Assembly (NCBI RefSeq): GCF_000005505.3
Contig: NC_016133.3
Span: 59,299,237 to 59,363,236, forward strand
DNA: 64,000 nt
Reading direction: 5' to 3'
DNA from: Brachypodium distachyon
Taxonomy: Eukaryota > Streptophyta > Magnoliopsida > Poales > Poaceae
Both the position numbers and the translations under genes were made by a program. Below are positions 25,001-36,641 of the stretch, one piece after another; within the stretch, counting starts at the first letter, position 1; every line of letters starts with the position of its first letter. The notes beneath the pieces were generated by a model. That model saw only the letters and a list, made by a program, of their open reading frames with translations. It searched no databases and was not told the DNA's origin.

Positions 25001-25939
25001 TGTTCAGGTACACTGCCAACTTAAGAGTTAAATAAAAACCTCAAATAATCCTGGTTTACCAATGAAATAGGAAAAGCTTTTGCCTCTTTAAAAAAAACTC
25101 GTATATGATTATGTTCCTGGTACCTGAGATATGAAACTTAAGCACTGACCATGTGACTGAACTACACGTCTTTCAGCCTGCACTCTATGAAGCATTCGGA
25201 TTAACAGTCATCGAGGCAATGAACTGCGGGCTACCAACCTTCGCAACAAATCAAGGAGGACCTGCAGAAATCATTGTCGACGAGGTCTCAGGTTTCCATA
25301 TCAATCCACTCAATGGCAAGGAGGCAAGTGACAAGATTGCAGGTTTCTTTCAGAAATGCAAGGAGGACCCCACCTGCTGGAACAAAATGTCCACTGCTGG
25401 ACTCCAGCGCATCTATGAGTGGTATCGTTACTTATGTCACCCTTCTCTTCTAAAAAGTATATCCATAAATACAATCCTCATCCAAGAAATCTAAATAAAC
25501 TTAAACATGCTAAAAGCACAGCTGGACATAGCATTTTTTTCGTTCTTAAATTAATGAAACCATCCTTGTCTACAATTGTAGTTACACATGGCAGATTTAT
25601 GCAACTAAAGTTCTGAACATGGGATCAATGTACGGCTTCTGGAGGACTCTGAACAAGGAAGAGAGACAGGCCAAACTGTGCTACCTGCAGATGTTCTACA
25701 ACCTTCAGTTTAGGCAGCTGGTGAGTTGAGGTTCAGTGCTGCAACACCAAAACTACCTGACCCAAACCAATTCTCACTATTACTATTATTTTCAGGTAAA
25801 GACTGTCCCAAAACTGGGCGAACAACCTGCACAACCTGTGGGAAGTGCGATGCCTGGTAGGATTGTGCCAAGACCAAAAGAAAGGCAAGTGTGCCCACTC
25901 TTACGAAATTTACTAAGGAAAGAGCGGGGAAGCAACTGA
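22029..25939 (+). CDS. SUS6: Sucrose synthase, SUS6-like
   Basis: Sucrose synthase reversibly cleaves sucrose with UDP to UDP-glucose and fructose in the cytosol or bound to membranes and callose sites. There are fourteen exons: 22029-22144, 22254-22541, 22650-22842, 22934-23052, 23141-23357, 23449-23544, 23634-23810, 23884-24000, 24106-24272, 24362-24586, 24686-25007, 25177-25421, 25582-25720 and 25796-25939. They give 854 residues in one open frame with all GT-AG introns. The GT-B catalytic part includes [20 protein letters not shown] (about 300-320) and the E-x7-E segment [19 protein letters not shown] (about 681-699). The N-terminus LKRSDSI offers Ser17 in an L-x-R-x-x-S calcium-dependent kinase context. 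A basic C-terminal extension ([19 protein letters not shown]) marks the divergent SUS5/6/7 group, which includes callose-associated phloem isoforms. In rice, SUS6 also neighbours AGO1c (recalled, not checked). Confidence 0.95.
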
Positions 25940-27340
25940 CTGACCAGTTTGTTGTTTGGGAGCTGCAGAAGGACGCAGACAAGGATTCAGAGGTGAGAAC
26001 TCTCTGCAACCTGCAAAACAGCAATCAGAAGCATCATGTCAAATGGCATATATTTATTCATGCTGTTCTTGTGCAGAATTGCATCAAACTTACTCGGACC
26101 GGTACTCCCAGCCTCCAATTTCTCCAATGATACAGCTTGAAGTGAAGACAAACGTCATAAACCAGAACTGTGTTGTTGGAGTGAGAAATGTATTGCCAAT
26201 TCTTTTCTTGTGTGGTTCCATTGATTGGGAAAGTTGGAATAAAACTGGAATTATCCACGATGACTGTGAGAGTTTTTTTTTTCTCGAACACACACCTAAG
26301 TGTGTGTCATTTTGTATTAGAAGTAAACACCAAGATGGCGCAGCAGTTACAAAAGCCAGACAAAAACCGAAAAGGAAAAGAAAGCAAAAAAGGAAGGACG
26401 GCCAAAGCAAAAACAGAAACTAAGTAAAACATACCATTGGGGTCACCTGTTTCTTAAGCACTTGACCAAGCATATTTGCATAGAAAAGGACAGGAATCTG
26501 TCACTTTTAGTCTCTCCAACTACGAAACTGGAACTGAACAGAGTATGGCAGAGTGAAATCGTTCCATGTAAAGGAAGTTGCAGATTACATGCTCTTTATG
26601 AGTGATGACCAGCCTGAGAGAAGCAATATCAGTTAACTGCTTTTGCGACTTATAAAAACAAGAAAATGGCTGATGAGACGGCATAAGCAAGTAACAACAT
26701 CATCTGCAGAGCAGAGCTAGCAAAGTTTCAGAAACTGCTGCAGAAGATAACTCGCAAACTTACAATTGACACCTCTTCGATGCACGTTCGTCCTCGATTT
26801 TGTCAGGACAGAAGCAAACTTACATTTCAGATCCGCCATCAGGAATCCAAATCCCTTGCCATTTTTTTTTCTCAAATCAAGCACCTAAGTGCATGTCATT
26901 TTCATTAGAAGAAACACCAAGAAAGCGGAAGTACAAGAGCCAAAGGCCAAAATCAAGAAAAAGGAAACAAGGCAGAAAGGGGAACAACAAACAAAACCTC
27001 AAAACGGCGCCGCAGCAACAAGGAGAGGCCGAAAGGAAAAAAAAATGTACAGTAGCTAAACAACAATAAAAAGAAGAAGTGATCTTATCAAACAACAACA
27101 AGAAAAAGAAGAAGGGGGGCAAAACTAGACTTGAAATTATCAGGTTTCTAGCTCCAGCCAAGGGCATATTAAAGTATCCAAGATTCATGAAGGCAACGCC
27201 ATGAAGTAAACACATAAACGGTACCTAAGCAAACATAGAACAGCATAGTACAACACATGGGATATCAACTGGCTGATTACTACTCTGTTCCACAGTTACA
27301 TTGATAAGAGGCATTAAGCTCGACCTTCACACGCCTGACG
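25940..27340. other. Convergent 3' spacer with two related low-copy repeats
   Basis: The spacer separates the 3' ends of sucrose synthase (+) and AGO1 (-). It holds no gene. Two segments, about 26270-26400 and 26868-27060, begin with a T-run and share CACCTAAGTG...GTCATTTT...TTAGAAG...AAACACCAAGA, followed by a lysine-codon-like A/G-rich stretch. They look like antisense 3' tails of one family of non-LTR retroposons inserted twice. Confidence 0.5.
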
Positions 27341-30300
27341 TTAGCAGTAGAACATGACCTTCTTCACATTATCCTTCAGAGCTGGAAGTGGCCTAACAGC
27401 TCCACCACCTGGGGCCCGAGTACCACGTGATGTTGACAAACCGGACAGCGGTCCACGTCCTCCAGGCGCATTTGCCACAGATCCACTGTCAGAGGTATGT
27501 GGCTCCATGTAGAAACGGGCACGGAAGGCAGCCAGATGAGCATAATATGCAGGTGGAACTGCAATGGAAGAATTGAGAAAATAATGTCATGTTAGTAAGG
27601 AGATACTAAAGTAGAACTTTTGTTGTACTCCAAATAAGGAAGTACAACATTGACAATAATTCCCGGAAGAATGCAACTTACCAATTGAGACGGAACGAGT
27701 GCACCTTGCGTAGCTGCAGAAGTGATAGAAGTTAGAAACTTAAATTCCAATAGAAATTTGAGCCAACGAAAGAGGACTTACGTGTAGCAGAGGTTGTTGG
27801 TAAGCGTCTGCAATCCATCAGCAGTGAAGTTGTTTTCATCCCGCAAGACATGATAATGAGCAGGACGGCTAGTGCCCTACAGAAAGAAGACATTATAGAT
27901 TGTTTGTTAGACTCTTATAGATAATTAAAAAATCATACTCCCTCCGTCCCAAAATAAGTGATGTGGATCTGTATAAGAATCTATACAAATCCACGTCACT
28001 TATTTAGGGACGAAGGGAGTATATAAGCAAATTCTGGTGTTTACCTTGATGCCAGCATGGCTGCACAAGTAGAAATCAAATTCATTTGGATGACAGATCT
28101 TTGAATCTACAACTGTGCCTACAAATGTAGAACATGGGAGAAGCACTATTTTAGATTAATCAGCAGCAGCAGAGTTGATGTTGGGTGAAAATATAGTAGC
28201 AATATATGTGGTGATAGGTGTTTATAAAATTTACCAGGGAGTATGTTCCCAGTTCTGTCCATTGAATTCTTATCATTGCTATTGTGCGGAAATAATCTAG
28301 TGTGGTGGCGTTTCTGAACCACAACGAAAGTAACCGTCGGTTGGTAATCCGCCTCCAGGGAGGCACATGCCTGGGTGACACAAGGAGATCATAATTTACG
28401 GTACCGTACGAATATGAAGAAATAAAGAACTGGATATGGGATCTAGTAGATATTTACTCTTCGGATTGCATCGAGTTCAAACAACAGAACTTGGTAAAAT
28501 TGGCCCTCACTAACGCCATCCCTTAAAAAGGTAAACAAGACTGGGCTTTAGTAAAAGCAAATTGCACAAGACCTGGTGTCCACTTACGGGGTACAAACCT
28601 GTAAAATATTATTCGCTGGGGCTTCTGACCAGTTGATTTATGGAAGGATATAAGTAGCTCCCTGCATTTTTTGCAGTGTAATGAGTTGTTTGTGAAGTTC
28701 ATAAGGAAGAACTATTAAAATAATGAGCAGTGTACCTAATCATGCCACCACTAACTGTCCCTCTCTTTGGATCTTGGTAGACTTTATACAAATCCTCTAT
28801 CAACTCTTGCCGGTGCGCCTGAGCAGAAACTATCCCAACATACTTTGTAACCTCAGGCCAATCTTGGGATGCTACAACCTACAAGATATGGTTACTGCCT
28901 ATTGAAGTACCTACAAACCTTTCCAAAAACCAAAAAAAATTGAGACCCAAGAACAGGTAGTTAGGTAATATCCTACTTACAGCAGCAATTGAGGGGCTGC
29001 TGTCCTCGCCAGGATGAGGGTGGGTCACATCAGCACCAAATATAATCGTAGGTTTGTCAGTGACCAGAGGGATACGCCTTGAAAGTGCATCCACCAGTAC
29101 AGTGTTCCTGCCCCCCGCCTTACAAAATTAAACGACAGCAAGTTAAGGAACATAGAAGAAATGCAAATTGCAGGGAGAAGTAATAGCATGAGCAGTAACC
29201 TTGACATTTATCTTCAGAGCAAGGTTTGCGAGAATTTGTTTGTTCATTTTAAACACCTGCTTCGCAAGACAGCATTGCGAAACTATTCCAAGATCTGTTT
29301 CGCACACGCGCTTCAAATCACCTAGCATCAGATAAAAGACAAGTAGTTGTAAGAAAGAACATCATGTGCACAACAAAGTACAGTAAAGATTCCAATATTG
29401 CACTTCTCAGATACCATAAAGTGAGCCATTGTTATCAGGTAGAATTCCAATAAGCAAATCAAGCTCCCGGTGCTGGGGTCCAAGAACAATCATTGCATCG
29501 TGGAACCTAGCTTTCAGAGCTCGCTCCACATGATCAGGACGTGCAGGTAGAGGTGGAAGAACAGGCTCCAGAGCGAAGTCCTGTCACGATGATGCATGAT
29601 GCTGTTACTTTTGTGAAAGACTAGATGAAGACTGAAGTATAAAGCCTACAGTTCATGTTTATGCTTTTATGGATCTTGGTGTGATTCCCTCTCACTGATA
29701 TGTGTGTTTTGTAAGAAGCATGTAAAGAATACTTGCCATTCCAGATGCTTGGCACATCAGAGCAAGATCATGGCAGAAACCACGAACAATACTTTCTTGC
29801 ACCTTGTAGGCAAAATTGACACACATCCAGCTTCTGACTTTCCCACCATTTACCAATTTCTGGATAAAAAAACGAAAAGGACATTAAAGATTCAAGCAGA
29901 ATACACAAACATATACAAAGACAAAATCAGTCTCTTTGGTTAATGGGACTTAAAATCAGTGTTGAAAATCAGTCTACAACTGAACAACGCTGGACAAGTG
30001 GATATAATTATATGAAATTCAGAGGCAAAATTAAAAATCAGACTTTTTAAAAAAAAAGTCAGATATATGGCACTATGTTTTTTCAATATCACCAGTGTCA
30101 TTCTACAGTTCAACAGAATAAGGCACAGGCAGTCTTCGGACTTACCTTTTGTTAAGCTAAGATGAAGCAAAAGTAAGATAGAAGTAGATCAGAAACAAAG
30201 GCAGCTAGCTGGGATCAGGTTTTCTAACAGAAACTTTATTTATCAATGCAGCTTGACAGTATCAAAAAAAAAGGTGTGATGCAGGAGGCAAAGGGCAGTG

Positions 30301-33300
30301 GTCTGCATAGGAACTGTTGGCACGCATGGTACTCTTTGTGCAGCAAGTTTCTTGGCCACAGTGTCTAACTAGGCTACAAGTTATTTGTTTATATTTTCAG
30401 TTGGTTTTCCTATTCATTCCATTCAGGTTATTTCCATTTAATAGAGTTAGGGTTATTCGAGGGGAAGAGGGAGGGAGGGACAGAGTTGAGTCCGGCATTA
30501 ATCAGATACAAAAAGGTATCTAGTATTTGCTTCTTATCTACTTCACCTCCCATTGTACAATATCTTTAATTCTCAAAACAAAAGATAAGTGAACTCTGTG
30601 AACAGCACAGTGTTTATGAAGTTACCTTGTTCATCATATTCCACTGACCAACTCTAGGTAAGCAATCCTTTTCTCTACCAGTCTCATTGTACTTAAGCTG
30701 CATTAAGAGAAGAGAAAACACAACAGAAAGCATGTTTGTAAAGCTACAAGTTTACAGGCAAAGGAACTTAAGCATCCACATTCTGACATGCCCTCTGTAC
30801 AGTCATAGAGAGGATCTCACATTCGCTTAGCACACTTGGACCTGATAAAGGGCACGGTAAAATACGAGTGAAAATCAAAAAACTGGGCCAACCTACCCGT
30901 GGAGCTGGTAAAATCCGGGCCTCTACTGATGCCAGACGATCGCTAATCTTAATGCCAAACTCTTTTGCATAGGGATCATCCTGATAAGCATTCTGTTTAA
31001 CCATCTGTGTAACCAAGAAACAAAAGAAAAGATAGACAAGAGTTATATTGAAGTTGTACAAACAACTGTAGAAACACATCAGACATGAAAAACAATAAAT
31101 TACATGCCTTAACAATATCTTGCTCCCGGTCACGTGGGTGCCGACATGTCTGATCCAAGAGATTTCTTATTTGATTCTGGTTTAATCTCTTGGAGTATCT
31201 CTGTCCTTTCACAATTTTGCATACCTGAATAATCTCAACTCCAATCAGCACGTATCAAACTGGAAAGTAATTTTAATATTTGGTGCAAAAATTTAAGCAT
31301 GAACGCGACAAGACTGTTGTAGGAATCACGGAATCAAGGAGTATAACACTTGGCTCACCTCCATAGGCAAGTAATTTTGACGTTGCTGATTGCCAACTAG
31401 AAGGCAAGGAAGGTGTGTGTGTTGGATGTAAAATCTGTATCTGTCTTGAAAGTATTGTACAACTGACTTGATTGTACCCCCGTCATCAACAGGAAAACTG
31501 TGGCATGAAGAACAACCCTTTTCAGCGAATATGGTAACAGGATAAGAGGGTTTATTTTGTAAATGCCTTATACGAACAAGATGGAAAATGTTCATACGTT
31601 AGCTCACGAGTTGCCTGGGCTGTCAAACCAGATATACGGTACTTTCTCCGCATGTTGCCACGGTGAGTAACTTCCACATTTACTCCTCTCAGCGCCTTCT
31701 TGGTCTAAGGTGTAAATACAGCATGAGCATGGAAATAAAATTTCCAAATACATGTATATACTGGAAGGGAGATCTTCAAAAAAAATGTCCAATGTTGACC
31801 AGAAAAAAAGTCCCGACGTTTTTTCAATACAATTACAAGCTTCTTTCCTTAATGTGTGAGTGAGTACTTTTTTTTGGCGGATAGTGCGTGAGTAAGTACT
31901 GTTAAAGCCTCAAGCAGCAGAATAACAATATACCACCAATCAAGATGTGATCTCTCAATGGAACACGTACACCAGCTGACTCATAAAATACTAGAATACA
32001 TATAAGATACAATCTATTATATGTGATAATAAAACTAGTCTGCTCTCAAGAATCAAGACAATAATGCACATGGCAGAAAAGTTCTAAATTTTGAAAAAGC
32101 CAGCATTGAATATAAATATATGCATCAGTTCAAGAAATCCCCATTTGGTCTTGAAAAGAAAAGTTAGTCCAGTGAGAATACCTTGACACGTTCAGCGTCT
32201 GAGAGGGGCCTCGAACGAATGTCAGAATTCAATAGATTTGCGACAAATTCAACTACAGGCAATGGCTCGATGAAAGCAGTCGCTGACATATCTGGAAAAG
32301 CACAACAAGAACAACTAGGAGAAATAAATGTGTTTTTTCTCTCAAATGGAACAGATAAAGTTAATGTGATAGAATCATGCAGAACAAAGTACGATATGAA
32401 AATTCCACTGATGAGATTATTTTCTGTGTGAGACTAAAGGAGAGAAATATTTTACCAATATTTAGTGATAAACCCATCTGAGTAGGTCGAATGCTCTGGT
32501 AAAACCCACTCCAGCTTTCTAATCCATCACCGAGGGATTTCCTCATGTTCGGTTCAGGTGAAAAGAAGGAGCGTCCAATTGACGCGTATCTGTTAAAAAC
32601 TAAAAATTATTGATCCTCATTTCGTAAATGGTCACTGTTAAGTATAACTAGCACTGGCACGCCATGGCTACCTTGTGGAAGGCAGCTGTCGCAGCACAAT
32701 ATCAAGAACTTGTATTGCCTCCTGAGGAACTTCCGCATGCCTCCCAGCTAAAAACAACCCAAGGTGGTGAAGGTTGGCTTGTGCAGAAAATTTAATTACC
32801 ACCTTAAATTCCCTCTTCCGCCTGAATCAAATCGAAGAAAAAATAGTTCAGAAACATTGACAATTTGAACACAACAAACTGGAAGAAAAATATTGATAAG
32901 AAAAGGCTGACCTCTTGGCCCCGGAGCCATCATCATCATCAGGTAGAGTGATCTGAAACTCTTGTGATTTAAAAGGCAATGGACCTGCTGTGTATAAGCT
33001 TTTCCTACCATCATATACTGGCAGCCTCCCACCCAAATAAGATGCCTTGTACAGATTCACCAGCTCATTGATCACAGCTCTGTTAACAGTACTCGATGTA
33101 ACTTCCGGAGTGATTGAAACCTGCGCACAAATCAGATTAGGACGCATATATAATCTCTGCAAGCTGAAAAAAAATCTAGTTCAAAAGAGGGTGCTATTAA
33201 ATCAAATTAGAAACAATAACAACAATTAATTAACGCACATCGTAGTGATGAAGATCCTTGTCTGGCAGCTGGGTGAAGAAATGGTTGGCCTTCACCAGAA

Positions 33301-33850
33301 TCTTGGTGCCAATGCTGCCCTTCCCCGGGCGCATAGGAAACCGAATCGCTTTGCTTGACGCCGGAATTGCACGCACAACCTCCTCCTGGCTGCTGCCGGT
33401 GCTGGTAGCCTCAGCTTGCGGTACCATCGCTTGTCTGCGATGCTCCCCAGGCCTGGCGACGGCAAGCGGAGCCACGGCTTGCGCTGGCACTGAAGGGCCT
33501 GCCTGCATTGGCAGAGCCTGCAGCAGGTCGGGAGGTAGACTGCCCAACGGCCCAATGGCAGACGGGTCAGCCCCACGCGCACCTCTGCCACCAGCAGGAA
33601 GTTGTTGCTGTTGCAGCCTCATTCCACCAATGGCATCTCCGGCGCGGCCCCTTGGTGGCGGCGGCGGCGGCGGCTGCCCGGCACGGCTTCCACCAGGACC
33701 TTGGGGCGCCTGCTGAGGAAATGCGCCACCGGGGCCACGGCCACCTCTGCCTGCGCCTGCGCCTGGTCCTCCTCTTCCTCCAGGGTTCGGAGGCTGCGAG
33801 CCCTCAGAAGAACCAGGATGCTGCTGCTGTCTTCCCCTCCTTGACCCCAT
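27341..33850 (-). CDS. AGO1C: Argonaute, AGO1 clade (AGO1c-like)
   Basis: This is the small-RNA-guided slicer of the miRNA pathway. There are 22 exons, giving 1,043 residues without a break. Exon starts, descending: 33850, 33120, 32821, 32589, 32291, 31704, 31497, 31224, 31004, 30697, 29859, 29580, 29321, 29118, 28878, 28661, 28521, 28370, 28118, 27876, 27713 and 27558. The stop is at 27341. The Gly/Gln/Pro-rich N-terminus ([13 protein letters not shown]) is followed by the N, PAZ ([19 protein letters not shown]), MID and PIWI domains. The catalytic set is complete: D753 in [10 protein letters not shown]794 in RQELIED, D839 in RDGVSEGQF and H979 in YYAHLAAF. The C-terminus is VMFYC. Introns 8 (31107) and 11 (29736) appear to use GC donors. 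A GT alternative exists for intron 8 but would drop two residues. The miR168 site in exon 1 is degenerate. Confidence 0.95.
27938..28019. mobile_element. Stowaway MITE in AGO1 intron 19
   Basis: CTCCCTCCGTCCCAAAATAA and its near complement bracket 82 bp, flanked by TA duplications (27936-27937 and 28020-28021). The fold-back is almost complete, as is usual for a small Stowaway copy. Confidence 0.9.
33514..33534 (-). promoter_or_regulatory. Degenerate miR168 target site
   Basis: In AGO1 genes miR168 pairs with a site in the coding N-terminus. Here the minus strand reads TCCCGACCTGC, a perfect 11-base match to the part that pairs with the miRNA 3' half. The next bases (TGCAGGCTC) carry about five mismatches in the seed and cleavage-side region. 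The site encodes PPDLLQAL in place of the usual PELHQA-like peptide. Efficient cleavage looks doubtful. The miR168 sequence is from memory. Confidence 0.5.
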
Positions 33851-33865
33851 GCCGGCCAGGTACTA

Positions 33866-34085
33866 CCTGCAAAAGATGAACAACGCAATAATATCAGTGA
33901 AGAATGTATAAGGAAAACTTAAGAGTAGCATTCGCCATAGTAGCAGTGAACATTTATGTTATGGAAGCTGTTCATTAAAAAGTCAACAATTGATGCAAGC
34001 AACTGACAACAGGTCGATGTGTTCTTGGGGTAAGGAAGGCCACAGCTTGGCATGTTCTTCGGATGCAATCAGTGGATTGCGCACC
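33866..34085 (-). other. Probable 5'-UTR intron of AGO1
   Basis: A good acceptor (TTTTGCAG|GTAGTACC) lies 16 bases upstream of the AGO1 ATG. A matching donor (GGCGAG|GTGCGC) lies about 220 bp further up, followed by a strongly CT-rich leader (about 34110-34260 on the minus strand). The listed span is the intron and its borders. A transcript would be needed to confirm it. Confidence 0.45.
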
Positions 34086-34504
34086 TCGCCGGCCGGCGGG
34101 AGAAGCCGAAGAGAAAAGGGGTGTGACCGTGTGAGGGGAGAAGGAGGAAGAAGAAGAAAGGGGAAAGGGAAGAGGGAGCAAGAAGAAGAAGACGACGGAG
34201 AAGAAGACTACGAGGAAGCAGAGAGAGCAGGAAGGGGGAAGGAGCTGAGTGAGTGAGTGGATGGCAAGTGGGGCCTGCAACATCCTTCCTTGTCTGCTCC
34301 GACCGTCGTCGCTCTCTTTGTCCTGCTCGTTGTACACGTGGCACCCCCACATCTTCCCTCCCAGTCCAGCCTGGCAATGCCACTCATGAGACATTGGGGA
34401 GGGTAGAGTTTGACGGTCAAACTTTGACCCGTGTGATCCCCTGTTCATGCATAAAGAAAAAAAACTGAATTTACCCTCCACTCTTGTAGGATGACTATTT
34501 TCTA

Positions 34505-34621
34505 CCCCTTTCGTTTCATAATTCTTGACGCAACTTTATCGAATGTATCTAAATGCCGTTCAAAGTGTAGATTCGCTCATTTTAAGAAAAAAAATTTACA
34601 AGAATTATGAAACAGATGGAG
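34505..34621. mobile_element. Degenerate Stowaway-like MITE
   Basis: GTTTCATAATTCTTG near the left end matches CAAGAATTATGAAAC at the right end. TA dinucleotides sit at both borders and the Stowaway CTCC-type tips have decayed. The element is 117 bp with no coding content and lies upstream of AGO1. Confidence 0.65.
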
Positions 34622-34838
34622 TACATACAAGGAATGTGTGTATGAGCAAAATTAGTAGGAACCAAAACAAACTTAGCCATATTCTGGCCAACTTAGGTAG
34701 AACTGGAAAGACGCATGTTGGATCTAGCAAGATTCGGATGAGATCATTGAAGCTGTAAGCCACAATTTCTCTACGGAGTAATACAAGTCTTTTCCGCAAA
34801 AAAAAAAGGTTAGTTTGCGGAGCTCCGATAGACTTTTA

Positions 34839-34919
34839 ACCCACCGATCCTAAATTATTGTCGTGGTTTTAGTTCAAATTTGTACTAAAACCACAACAAG
34901 AATTTAGGATCGGAGAAAG
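34839..34919. mobile_element. Short fold-back Stowaway-like MITE
   Basis: CCGATCCTAAATTATTGTCG is mirrored by CAAGAATTTAGGATCGG, with the inner arms TGGTTTTAGT and ACTAAAACCA. The whole 81-bp element is nearly one hairpin and ends at TA. It resembles very small Stowaway copies common in grass spacers. Confidence 0.65.
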
Positions 34920-34921
34920 TA

Positions 34922-36641
34922 GCTTCCAAATTTGCAAATAAAACAAAAAGGTAAAAGGTACTCGCTAGATCTAGGTCGGTACGAGCGCGACGTCAAGATC
35001 CGGCCGAGGAGAGGGAGGGCAGCAGTGACGAGGAGGAGGATGGCGGCGGTGCAGGATCCGAGGCGGTGGCGACAGGGAGGACGACAACGATGAGGGAGGG
35101 GGGGATGGCGGCGGTGCGGGATCCGGCACGGCGGCACAGATCTAGCCTCCCTCAGCGTGCGGGACGACGGGGACGCAAGATCTAGCACAGCGGCGCGGAT
35201 CAGGCCTCCCTCGGCACGGATCCGAGAGAGGGCGATGGCGCTCGGGAAGGAGGAGGGTGGCGGCGGTGCCGATGTGTGGGGAGGAGGACAGGGGCGGTGA
35301 AGATGCGTAAGGAAGAGGACGAAGATGAGGGTGTGGTCGAGGGAGAGATAAAAAAAGGAAGGGAAGGGGGCACTTTGCGTGAGTGAGAGGAGTGGGTCGT
35401 TGGAGAGTCATTTCGCATACTCATTGGGTATTTGGGCAATATTGCCAATATCTCCCAAATTATGCAATGAACTAGCTATATCTACTTGTACTTTCTACTA
35501 TCTCTTTCAATTTGAGAAACGACGATTATAAAAATCATACATTGAGATCAAACTACACACACAGAGAGAACACCAATGGATCAAACATTTATCAGAGAAC
35601 ATATGACCAAAATCTTTGATGCAGACGGGAGAAAAAATGAAAAGAAACAAACAAAAGGCTTCTAGAAATATTTGAGCCCCGTTCGAACCCAGGGCGCGTG
35701 GATCGACCAACTTACCATCCGCCTCGGCCTCTCGGATCAGTGAGTCGACTAAGTACTGTGTGTAGGTGAAAAGATTTAGATGTTGCCTAGCGAGGGGAGG
35801 GGGGCGGTGAACCGAAGGCTCACCTTATTATCCTTGAACCTCTTCCACGAAGTAGAGGGTCCATTCACTTCGGTTAGCTTCTTTCTCACTTCGAAGATGC
35901 CAAGTTCCACGACCAATTTACAATTCACCACGTAGGAGAACCTCGAGCCTCTTCACAAACTCGTGAAGAGGTTACTAGGGTAACAACCACCAAGCCGTCT
36001 AATAACAAGCTCACAGACTCTCACTCGAACAAATCAAGGTGGAGAGATTAAACCAACGCAACAAATGCAAAGCAAGGACAAAAGAATGATCAAATTTCTC
36101 TCTCCCAAATCTCACCCAAAACAACAAATGCAATGGAGAAATTGGAGATGAGAAACAACCGAGGAGGTCAACAAATGATTTCTTCAACTAGATCCTTAAA
36201 GTTTCCTTCACTTAGATGAGAGACTTTGGGCTCGGAGAGGTGGAGAAAACTCAAGAGAATGGAGAAATTTCGGATCAAAAAGCATCCAGCCCGATGAAAA
36301 TAATCAAAGCAGTAATCAAAGCAGACCACGACTAGATCGACATGAAAATTATATTCTCAAGTTGGAGAATGGTGAATATTTTGATCCAATTACATGACAA
36401 CCCAGTTTACAGAAATGAGAGCTGGGCAGAAGATCCAATAATGTACTACAAGCTGCAAAACGCACAGGAACCTAAAATCATCTTATCGTTGCGGCTGTCC
36501 AATCCAAAACAATGTGATTTTCTAAAGGAAAAAAATCATAACTACGGTGTGGTAATAATAACCAAACAAAGTCAAATTGAGTTTCAATCAAGCAATGTCG
36601 GTGAATACCTCCTCTCTAAGATCAACCGAGCGACCAGTAAG
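34922..36641. other. Spacer between AGO1 and PLA2, no gene supported
   Basis: About 34.95-35.40 kb is unusually GC-rich, with GGCGGCGGTG and GGATCCG words repeated, for example around 35035 and 35105. It may be an old transposon or a captured gene scrap, but no domain is recognisable. The remainder is AT-rich. A tRNA-like or SINE-like segment lies near 35.7 kb. Confidence 0.4.
35650..35750 (-). repeat. tRNA-like / SINE-like segment
   Basis: On the minus strand GGCCGAGGCGGATGGTAAG is followed about 30 bases later by GGGTTCGAACGGGG. The spacing and words resemble the A and B boxes of a pol III promoter. No cloverleaf with paired ends is evident, so a SINE or tRNA-derived fragment is likelier than a functional tRNA. 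Confidence 0.3.

Noticed and set aside
35650..35750. Functional tRNA gene on the minus strand
   Set aside because: Only A- and B-box-like words are present, with no paired acceptor stem or anticodon arm, so it is listed as a SINE-like repeat.
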